A stretch of DNA of 5,141 nucleotides from contig CAKPZC010000086.1 of assembly GCA_934203355.1 (NCBI GenBank), positions 1-5,141 on the forward strand, given 5' to 3'. Below the pieces are notes generated by a model. That model had not been told where the DNA came from and searched no databases. It was given only the letters and a program-made list of their open reading frames with translations. The first letter of the stretch is position 1; every line of letters starts with the position of its first letter. Of the stretch, positions 1-5,141 are shown piece by piece. The position numbers and the translations under genes are program-made. The DNA comes from an uncultured Prevotella sp. (GTDB lineage Bacteria; Bacteroidota; Bacteroidia; Bacteroidales; Bacteroidaceae).

Positions 1-57
1 CATCGTGCGGACATGCGTGTGCGCACGATAAAAATATAAAGAATATACGGAAAGACA
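1..57 (+). other. Disrupted or incomplete 5' part of the barrel gene
   Basis: Read in phase with the downstream barrel gene, positions 1-36 are open (HRADMRVRTIKI), TAA follows at 37-39, and 40-57 continue as RIYGKT directly into the gene. CarboxypepD_reg domains typically end with a 'GYKTL...LGTI.L' type segment. Here 'YGKTLSANL' followed by 'LDLGTLKL' resembles that ending, so coding homology appears to extend upstream of any possible start codon. The other two forward frames also close, at TAA 28-30 and TAA 63-65. I therefore infer that the signal peptide and first domain lie left of the window and are separated by a nonsense change, frameshift, recombination junction or sequence error. 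A genuine untranslated leader is the alternative. No promoter was recognised here. Confidence 0.4.
2..29. repeat. Perfect 8-bp inverted repeat (hairpin)
   Basis: ATCGTGCG (2-9) and CGCACGAT (22-29) are exact reverse complements. Inside them, after a G/G mismatch, ACA (11-13) can pair with TGT (18-20) around the tetraloop TGCG. The element is GC-rich compared with the surrounding DNA. What follows on the + strand is A-rich rather than a T-run, so it is not a classical terminator for + transcription. It could be an operator, an RNA hairpin, part of a recombination site, or chance within coding sequence. The window edge cuts off its left context. Confidence 0.5.
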
Positions 58-2622
58 TTGTCTGCTAATTTAAGGAAAAAGGTGAATTATGTTTATGGCC
101 CCATGAACAATGAAACTCTTGATCTTGGAACACTAAAGTTGCGACCAACAACAATTATGTTGAATGAGGTTCATGTGACAGCAAAGGTTCCACGCATGAC
201 AATGTCGGGCGATACGATTGTATTCAATCCCAGTGCATTTAAGCTAAAAGAAGGCGACCGTTTGGAGGAGTTGATTCGTAAACTTCCTGGAGTTGAACAG
301 CGCAATGGTGCTCTTTACTGGAACAATAAGCCACTTCGTCTCATGGTTAACGGACAGAATGTATTTGGTGGAGATGGTATCATTGGTCAATTGCCAGCTG
401 AGGTAGCTGATAAGATAAAACTTTACGACCGTAAGTCGGAGTTGTCGCGTCATACAGGCAAGGATGATGGAAACGAAAACAATGTGCTTGATATTCAAAT
501 AAAATCTGGATTCCTTGATAGATGGTATGGTTGGGCAGAAGGCAACTATGTAACTGGTAATCATTATATGGGTAAACTTCAAGCCAACTTGCTTAGCGAC
601 AAAAATCCTCAAATTTTATATTTTAAGGCCAATAACGAAAATCAACTTGTGGAGCGCACTGATGGGAAATGGGTGAATTCCCTTGTCGACAAATTTGGAA
701 AAGATATCTTTGGCGCTTATAATTATGAACATAATTGGAAAACCAAAGGGTTGAATGGCTACACAAACAACCACTTTGATGTGTCTGCCTCGTTCGGACA
801 TGCAGACGGATGGGGAGCGACTTATTCAAACAAGGAGACTTTCTTTGATAAAGAAGATCACATGTTTTCGATGACTCGCAATCAGAATAAACTCCATACG
901 CTTAAACCTAAATTGTTTTTAGAACTCTTTGCCTATACCGACGCCAAAAACTCGGTGTTGGTCAATGCAGAGGCTTTATATGAAAAGAAACATACATTAG
1001 AGGAATCTGATGTGGCTAAATTTGTCGTTGGTAATGATGGAGCTGTTTTTGATAATATAGAGGCAGCGATGTCGGTGCGTGAAGGGGATAAACTTTATGA
1101 CCGTTTGGTAAATCGTATTCGCTATTATACTACTTCAGACCAGCAACAACGGAGATTGAAGACCAACTATCAATGGACTCACTATATTGCAAACAAAGGA
1201 CAGTTCAGCCTTAATGGTAATACAACTATAGAGGGTTTGTCGAACGAAACATATATCAATAGGCAACTTGAATATCTGCGAGATCGTAGGTCAGAGAACC
1301 TTGTGCAGTATAGCGACAATCCAACCAACTCCTTTGCAACGCAACTCCAAGCCACTTTTGCTTACTGGATAAGTGGAAAAGTGATGTTGCAGTTGCAGGA
1401 CTTTTTTAGGTACAGTTACTCGCATGAAAGTCGCGACTTCTTCTCGGATACACAAAATGAGATAAATCCAGAAAAGAAGTCAATGGACAAACCGACGACT
1501 ATTGATGTGAACAATTCTATGGACTATAAGAACTATATTCTTTGGAATGCCATATCTACAGCCTTGGTTTACAATCCATCTAAGAAAATACAGATAGTGC
1601 CTGTAGTGACTTTCTATGCGATGCGTGATAAAGGCGACCTCGTATACGGACAACTTGATACTGCCGCAGTGAACACTGATTGTTATGTCGACCCTTCATT
1701 AAATATGAAATGGAAAATAGGACGTGATCGTAATATGAATATTTCGTTTGCCTACCAAACAAAGAGATATTCTACATATTATAAACTACAATGGCGTGAT
1801 GCATCAGATCCAATGTATGTGAGGTGTGGCAACCCAGAGTTGAAGTATACGCACAATCATACGACTATGTTTAATTACAATCGTATGTGGTTGCGCAAGC
1901 AGATTACTCTATCGCTTACGGCTTCGTACTCAAAGGATATAAATGCAGCTTCTACCTTGTATCGCTATGACTCTAAGACTGGTGCATACACTTCGTCTCC
2001 AATTAATGTGAAGGGTGGTGATACGTATAGTTTTGCGGTAAACTATACTCAAGGCTTCGGTGTTGACATACAATTGAAGAATAAAGTAAGTGGAGCATGG
2101 AAGAAAAGTTATGGCTATCTGACAATTGTAGATAATGCTACTATGCCAGAACTCAATAAGCAGAATCTTTTTTCATTTAATGATAATTTTGAACTCGCTT
2201 ATGAGACGAAGAAGGTGCAGACTTCTCTCTTTGCTGATGTTTCATACAATCGTTATCGCTATGCTGATCAGAGCTATAATTCAAACCCGCTTTATTTGAT
2301 GTATGGGTGCAATGCAAGACTGAAACTTTCTGCATTTAGTATAAATGCACGAGTGTGGGATGATTTCCGTACTGGTTACAAGGCTTCTACAATGAATCGC
2401 CATCGATTAATGAGTCGTGCAGGTATTTCCTATACGTTCAACAAACAAAAGTGTAGGATCGGAATCGTTGCTGATGATATTTTCAATCAGGCACGTGATT
2501 TTAGTAGTACTTATAATGCTTATGAGCGTTCTGAGAAATGGAGTGAGACTTTCCATCATTATATTGGGGTGGATTTCATGTATCAGTTTGATGCTAAAGC
2601 AAAGAAGAAGACAAACAAATGA
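58..2622 (+). CDS. TonB-dependent-receptor-like outer membrane beta-barrel protein, N-terminus missing
   Basis: An outer-membrane protein of the Bacteroidota CarboxypepD_reg / plug / beta-barrel type. Counting from the TTG at 58, residues 1-30 match the tail of a CarboxypepD_reg domain (LDLGTLKL). They are followed by the linker LNEVHVTAK and the conserved plug segments GDTIVFNPSAFK (51-62), LEELIRKLPGVE (69-80), LMVNGQ (95-100), LPAEVADKIKLYDRKS (112-127) and DDGNENNVLDI (136-146). From about 150 to 843 the sequence is rich in alternating aromatic/polar strands, as in a barrel of the OMP_b-brl_3 kind. It ends in a strand (GVDFMYQF) and a short Lys-rich tail. There is no signal peptide, which a barrel protein needs, and TAA lies in frame at 37-39. 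TTG 58 and ATG 103 are therefore only formal starts: the native start is probably outside the window or the gene is broken. The remaining 850 codons are open and look well conserved. The stop overlaps the transporter ATG. The role is inferred: ligand uptake, or outer-membrane partner of the peptide exporter. No TonB box is visible. Confidence 0.85.
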   Translation: MSANLRKKVNYVYGPMNNETLDLGTLKLRPTTIMLNEVHVTAKVPRMTMSGDTIVFNPSAFKLKEGDRLEELIRKLPGVEQRNGALYWNNKPLRLMVNGQNVFGGDGIIGQLPAEVADKIKLYDRKSELSRHTGKDDGNENNVLDIQIKSGFLDRWYGWAEGNYVTGNHYMGKLQANLLSDKNPQILYFKANNENQLVERTDGKWVNSLVDKFGKDIFGAYNYEHNWKTKGLNGYTNNHFDVSASFGHADGWGATYSNKETFFDKEDHMFSMTRNQNKLHTLKPKLFLELFAYTDAKNSVLVNAEALYEKKHTLEESDVAKFVVGNDGAVFDNIEAAMSVREGDKLYDRLVNRIRYYTTSDQQQRRLKTNYQWTHYIANKGQFSLNGNTTIEGLSNETYINRQLEYLRDRRSENLVQYSDNPTNSFATQLQATFAYWISGKVMLQLQDFFRYSYSHESRDFFSDTQNEINPEKKSMDKPTTIDVNNSMDYKNYILWNAISTALVYNPSKKIQIVPVVTFYAMRDKGDLVYGQLDTAAVNTDCYVDPSLNMKWKIGRDRNMNISFAYQTKRYSTYYKLQWRDASDPMYVRCGNPELKYTHNHTTMFNYNRMWLRKQITLSLTASYSKDINAASTLYRYDSKTGAYTSSPINVKGGDTYSFAVNYTQGFGVDIQLKNKVSGAWKKSYGYLTIVDNATMPELNKQNLFSFNDNFELAYETKKVQTSLFADVSYNRYRYADQSYNSNPLYLMYGCNARLKLSAFSINARVWDDFRTGYKASTMNRHRLMSRAGISYTFNKQKCRIGIVADDIFNQARDFSSTYNAYERSEKWSETFHHYIGVDFMYQFDAKAKKKTNK
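2601..2622 (+). promoter_or_regulatory. Translational coupling site (ATGA overlap)
   Basis: The transporter ATG (2619-2621) shares bases with the barrel stop TGA (2620-2622), giving a 4-nt overlap. A purine-rich stretch, AAAGAAGAAG (2601-2610), lies eight bases before the ATG. It is not a strong Shine-Dalgarno sequence, but that is normal in Bacteroidota. The overlap argues for one mRNA and for re-initiation of terminating ribosomes, so transporter output probably depends on translation of the barrel gene. It also supports ATG 2619 as the transporter start. Confidence 0.75.
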
Positions 2623-4799
2623 GGAAGAATGTAATCAAAGCTTATCAACAGATTGAACATTCTGATTGTGGGATAACTTGTATCCGTATTATCGCAAGAT
2701 ATTACGGACGGGTTATCCCGCTTAGCATTTTAAGAAGCATGTGTGATGTGGGACGCATGGGAATTTCTCTACGCGACATTATTGACTGTATGCGTAAACT
2801 GGGTTTTCACGCAGAGGCTGTTAAGGTAGGGCGTGATGATTTGCTACGTATGCCATTGCCAGCGGTGATATATTGGGACCAATGTCATTATGTCGTACTG
2901 TATAATATTAGAGGAGAGAAATTTTATATAGCCGATCCCTCTCGTGGAAAGATATGTCTATCTGGCGATGAGTTTTTCCGCCATTGGATGATGTCGGACA
3001 ATGCTGGGTTGGCAGTAGTGGCAGATCCTACCGACAAATTTTATACGCTTGAATTGCCAAGAACAAGTGGGCTAAACCACGGATTGTGGAACATGGTTTG
3101 TCGAACAGTTTTTAACAACCGACTGTCGTTTGCTGTCGTTCTATTATTGCTTTTGGTGGCGATGATAGCAGATGTGTTTACACCAGTGCTTTTCCAACAT
3201 ACAGTTGATGACGGTATTAATGGACGTAATTTACCTCTCGTATGGCTCTTGGTCGTTGGACAGTTTCTTGTATTTTTGGGTAATTATGTGTCTTCAAATG
3301 TTGCTCATCTCATTTTGACTAAAACAGGTTTGCGAATGGGAATGAACATGGTGGATGATTATCTCTCCAAATTGATTCGTTTGCCAATGTCTTTTTTTGA
3401 CCGAAAGGTGGCTTCGGATTTAATACAGAAAATTGATGACCAAAACAGGCTTATGGGCTTTCTCCTCGATGTGCCACAGCTTTTGTTTTTTACGATAGCA
3501 AATCTTGTCGTCTTTTCATGTCTCATGCTTTATTATAATTATTGGGTGTATATCATTTTTCTTTTATCTGTTGCATCATCGTTTATTTGGACTCAACTTC
3601 ATCTTGCTCGTCGTAAAGCTATTGACTATTCACATTTTTCCTATGCCTCTGAGAATCGCAATAATGTTTATGAACTTGTAAATGGAATGCAAGAAATAAA
3701 GATTAATAATGCTCAATTAACGCGAGTGAAGGTTTGGAATAAGGTTCAAACTAAGATAAATGCTTTGGCCATGCGCTCTGCCTTGCTTAATTTGTCGGTT
3801 GAGAGTGGTAATATGTTTCTCCTTCGTATTCGGGATATTCTTATTACTGGCTTGTGTGCTACATGGGTTGTGAAAGGGCAGTTGACTATAGGCGAGATGA
3901 TGACTATAAACTACATTGCAGGACGACTTGCGTTGCCGTTTGACAATTTGGTGTCTATTCCACGTCGACTTCAGGATGCTTCAATATCGTACGAACGTCT
4001 TGATGAAATTCTAAATAAGTCGAAGGATAATTCGAAAAATAATGAATTGAGTGGTATTCAAAATGCAACTCTTCATTTTGATAATGTCTCATTTAAATAT
4101 CCTGGTTCCTATTCGCCGTATGTGATAAATAATTTTACGGCTATAATAGAACAAGGTAAGACTACAGCTATAGTAGGTCCAAGTGGATGTGGTAAGACTA
4201 CGCTTCTTAAATTGATGCTTGGTTTCTATGTTCCGCAGAAAGGAAGTCTGAAAATAGGAAATATGGATGTCGCTGATGTCGATAATGATGAATGGTTGCG
4301 TTATTGTGGTGTGGTGATGCAAAATGGATATGTTTTTAGTGGTACAATAATCGAGAATATAGCATTGTCGGAAACTAATCCCGATGAGGATAAAGTTCGT
4401 GAGGCAGCAAGGTTGGCATGTATCGACGATTACTTCTCGTCCTTGCCCATGGGGTATCACACCCGGCTTGGTAATGCAGGACTTGAATTAAGTGGTGGTC
4501 AAAAGCAACGTTTATTCATAGCCAGAGCGGTGTACAAAAATCCGCAGTTCTTGTTTCTTGACGAAGCCACCTCGTCGCTTGATGCTAATAATGAGTCGGC
4601 GATAGTCCTGAATTTAGCTCGCTATAATAAGGGACGCACTGTTGTGGTTGCTGCTCATAGGCTTAGCACTGTTCGACATGCTGACAAAATTATATATATG
4701 GACAAAGGTGATTTGGTGGAAGAGGGCACGCACGAAGAACTTGTAGCTCGTCGTGGAGCTTACTATCGGCTTGTGCGCGAACAACTTGATTCAAATTGA
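2619..4799 (+). CDS. Peptidase-containing ABC transporter (C39 peptidase, exporter, ATPase)
   Basis: A 726-residue inner-membrane exporter that should cut a double-glycine-type leader in the cytoplasm and pump the peptide out using ATP. Residues 1-130 form a C39 peptidase: oxyanion Gln11, nucleophile Cys17 in the DCG motif, His90 in CHYVV, and Asp106 in ADP. Residues about 165-450 form the membrane domain, with clear hydrophobic helices near 168-190, 206-226, 284-305, 307-327 and 396-419 and a weaker sixth near 424-445. Residues about 485-726 form the ATPase: Walker A GPSGCGKT (520-527), Q-loop Gln568, signature LSGGQ (624-628), Walker B FLFLDE with catalytic Glu649, D-loop SSLD (652-655) and switch His680. 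Length and domain order match full-length family members and no key residue is missing, so it should be active. The start follows from the ATGA overlap with the barrel gene and from the family-typical short lead before the Gln. No precursor peptide or HlyD-type adaptor is in the window. The substrate could be a bacteriocin, a modified peptide or a signalling peptide. Confidence 0.96.
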   Translation: MRKNVIKAYQQIEHSDCGITCIRIIARYYGRVIPLSILRSMCDVGRMGISLRDIIDCMRKLGFHAEAVKVGRDDLLRMPLPAVIYWDQCHYVVLYNIRGEKFYIADPSRGKICLSGDEFFRHWMMSDNAGLAVVADPTDKFYTLELPRTSGLNHGLWNMVCRTVFNNRLSFAVVLLLLLVAMIADVFTPVLFQHTVDDGINGRNLPLVWLLVVGQFLVFLGNYVSSNVAHLILTKTGLRMGMNMVDDYLSKLIRLPMSFFDRKVASDLIQKIDDQNRLMGFLLDVPQLLFFTIANLVVFSCLMLYYNYWVYIIFLLSVASSFIWTQLHLARRKAIDYSHFSYASENRNNVYELVNGMQEIKINNAQLTRVKVWNKVQTKINALAMRSALLNLSVESGNMFLLRIRDILITGLCATWVVKGQLTIGEMMTINYIAGRLALPFDNLVSIPRRLQDASISYERLDEILNKSKDNSKNNELSGIQNATLHFDNVSFKYPGSYSPYVINNFTAIIEQGKTTAIVGPSGCGKTTLLKLMLGFYVPQKGSLKIGNMDVADVDNDEWLRYCGVVMQNGYVFSGTIIENIALSETNPDEDKVREAARLACIDDYFSSLPMGYHTRLGNAGLELSGGQKQRLFIARAVYKNPQFLFLDEATSSLDANNESAIVLNLARYNKGRTVVVAAHRLSTVRHADKIIYMDKGDLVEEGTHEELVARRGAYYRLVREQLDSN

Positions 4800-4810
4800 T
4801 AAGTAATGTT

Positions 4811-4849
4811 GTATCATCTTATGATGATTACATAAATTTTGTAAATTTA
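4811..4849 (+). terminator. Weak terminator-like palindromes after the operon
   Basis: Just after the transporter stop, GTA-TCATC (4811-4818) can pair with GATGA-T-TAC (4823-4831, one bulged T) around the loop TTAT. A second, purely AT inverted repeat follows: TAAATTT (4833-4839) and AAATTTA (4843-4849) around TGT. Neither is GC-rich and there is no long T-run, so this is at best a weak or unconventional terminator. The second palindrome could equally be a regulator binding site or chance in AT-rich DNA. Confidence 0.25.
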
Positions 4850-4890
4850 ATTAAAAAAAGGTCGGAGGGGGGAATTTGAAAAGTTTCTTG

Positions 4891-4898
4891 TAACTTTG
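4891..4898 (+). promoter_or_regulatory. Bacteroidota -7 promoter-like element
   Basis: TAACTTTG fits the Bacteroidota -7 consensus TAnnTTTG exactly. It would place a transcription start near 4904-4906, facing right into the structured region. The matching -33 TTTG is not at its usual spacing of about 20 bases: the nearest TTTG (4875-4878) is only 12 bases upstream. The promoter is therefore half-supported. The element also lies in an inverted repeat, AAAGTT (4880-4885) with AACTTT (4892-4897), which could be an operator. Confidence 0.35.
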
Positions 4899-4905
4899 GA
4901 GCGAA

Positions 4906-4968
4906 ATGGTGTCGTGGGAGAAAAGCTTTCTAATAAAGCTCTCCTCCCTTAAAAATGAAGTGTTTTGA
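4906..4968 (+). CDS. Possible 20-codon micro-ORF
   Basis: ATG at 4906 opens 20 codons (starting MVSWEKSFL, ending KNEVF) before TGA at 4966-4968. It begins at or next to the transcription start predicted from the -7 element, so it would be leaderless or nearly so, and hairpin A lies entirely within it. There is no double-glycine motif, cysteine cluster or signal sequence, so it does not resemble a substrate of the transporter. It could be a leader peptide whose translation affects folding, but an ORF of this size is expected by chance. Confidence 0.15.
   Translation: MVSWEKSFLIKLSSLKNEVF
4916..4948 (+). other. Hairpin A in intergenic region
   Basis: GGGAG (4916-4920) pairs with CTCCC (4944-4948), and AGCTTT (4924-4929) pairs with AAAGCT (4935-4940) around the pentaloop CTAAT. 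A 3x3 internal loop (AAA against CTC) separates the two stems. An alternative register pairs GGAG (4917-4920) with CTCC (4941-4944) and bulges out AAA. Only TT then A-rich sequence follows, so it is a poor intrinsic terminator and more like a leader or sRNA stem. Confidence 0.5.
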
Positions 4969-4972
4969 ACAT

Positions 4973-5016
4973 GCGACATTCCAAGTGTATTCATGAGAAT
5001 ATAAGTGGGGTGTCGC
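4973..5016 (+). other. Hairpin B in intergenic region
   Basis: GCGACATTCCA (4973-4983) pairs along its whole length with TGGGGTGTCGC (5006-5016), nine Watson-Crick pairs plus two G-U pairs. A 4x4 internal loop follows, then TATTC (4988-4992) pairs with GAATA (4997-5001) around the tetraloop ATGA. On the other strand the two G-U positions become A/C mismatches, so + strand RNA is favoured. The TGATTTTC that follows gives only a short T-run, so a terminator role is possible but weak. Confidence 0.55.
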
Positions 5017-5093
5017 TGATTTTCTAACTTAATAATTGCATACATATGAGTAAATCTATTAATCTAAGTAGGTGTTCTTAATTATTTTTATAT

Positions 5094-5141
5094 ATGAGCC
5101 TTTCTATAGGAGTAGGATATGGCAGAGTAAAACAAAAGCGG
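5094..5141 (+). CDS. Possible start of a gene running off the right edge
   Basis: ATG at 5094 opens a frame of 16 codons (MSLSIGVGYGRVKQKR) with no stop before the window ends. The bases before it are very AT-rich (TTAATTATTTTTATAT), which suits Bacteroidota translation starts, and there is no Shine-Dalgarno sequence. Only 48 bases are visible, so no function can be assigned. The minus strand also has frames entering from the right edge that stop within this region, so the tail of a convergent gene is an equal possibility. Confidence 0.2.
   Translation, partial: MSLSIGVGYGRVKQKR

Larger units (their letters stand above)
4905..5027 (+). ncRNA. Candidate structured leader RNA or small RNA
   Basis: This gene-free stretch of about 120 bases begins just after the -7 element and can fold into two consecutive hairpins (4916-4948 and 4973-5016), followed by a TTTTC-containing AT-rich run. 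In the second hairpin two of the pairs are G-U, which exist only in RNA read from the + strand, so the structure fits + transcription better. I do not recognise any named RNA family. It could be the 5' leader of a gene to the right of the window, a small RNA ending at the second hairpin, or part of a small non-coding mobile repeat. No conservation evidence is available here. Confidence 0.3.

Noticed and set aside
244..829. Minus-strand ORFs opposite the plug and early barrel
   Set aside because: They overlap clearly conserved plug-domain coding sequence, have odd compositions, and lack start context or homology.
2417..2656. Plus-strand 79-codon ORF across the barrel/transporter junction
   Set aside because: It is out of frame with two well-supported genes over its entire length and resembles neither a leader peptide nor an adaptor protein.
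4089..4460. Minus-strand ORF of 123 codons inside the ATPase domain
   Set aside because: It lies antisense to Walker A and other conserved coding sequence and shows no protein family features, so it is a shadow of the transporter gene.
4851..5045. Minus-strand ORF of 64 codons in the intergenic region
   Set aside because: It has no recognisable domain, spans the promoter-like element and both hairpins, and ends in a low-complexity FKFPPPTFF read from the G/A-rich strand. Its length is easily reached by chance.
5046..5081. 11-codon ORF MSKSINLSRCS as a possible exported peptide
   Set aside because: It is too short to contain a leader and core, has no double-glycine site, and is readily explained by chance.
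5119..5130. ATG at 5119 preceded by AGGAG as a gene start
   Set aside because: The Shine-Dalgarno-like AGGAG is attractive, but the frame stops after three codons (Met-Ala-Glu-stop).
1..5141. CRISPR array, tRNA, rRNA or insertion sequence
   Set aside because: I saw no regularly spaced direct repeats, no tRNA-like cloverleaf, no rRNA sequence and no transposase coding sequence or terminal repeats.

Overview
The window looks like chromosomal DNA from the phylum Bacteroidota, most likely order Bacteroidales and close to Prevotella. This rests on three observations: moderately AT-rich coding DNA, an outer-membrane beta-barrel protein of the CarboxypepD_reg/plug/barrel type that is abundant in that phylum, and a match to the Bacteroidota -7 promoter element (TAnnTTTG) in the only sizeable intergenic stretch. 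Genus-level placement is inference.

Layout, left to right. Positions 1-57 carry a perfect 8-bp inverted repeat and the remnant or end of a reading frame in phase with the first gene, interrupted by TAA at 37-39. Positions 58-2622 (+) encode the plug and barrel of a TonB-dependent-receptor-like outer-membrane protein. Its signal peptide and nearly all of its N-terminal CarboxypepD_reg domain are not readable in frame, so the gene is truncated, disrupted or mis-sequenced at its 5' end. Positions 2619-4799 (+) encode a complete 726-residue peptidase-containing ABC transporter (C39 peptidase, six-helix exporter domain, ATPase) with every catalytic motif intact. Its ATG overlaps the barrel gene's TGA in an ATGA, so the two genes are almost certainly one operon and translationally coupled. 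Positions 4800-5141 hold no convincing gene. They contain weak terminator-like AT-rich palindromes, a -7 promoter-like element, two sizeable potential RNA hairpins that can re-pair in a mutually exclusive way, two tiny ORFs, and an ATG-initiated frame running off the right edge.

How the genes may work together: the C39 transporter should cleave a double-glycine-type leader and export the peptide across the inner membrane. The coupled outer-membrane barrel is a natural candidate for the second membrane, either releasing the product or taking up a ligand or peptide. No precursor peptide, maturase, HlyD-type adaptor or immunity gene lies inside the window, so the substrate is unknown. The pairing of barrel and peptidase-transporter, and the structured RNA-like region after it, are the parts most worth following up.
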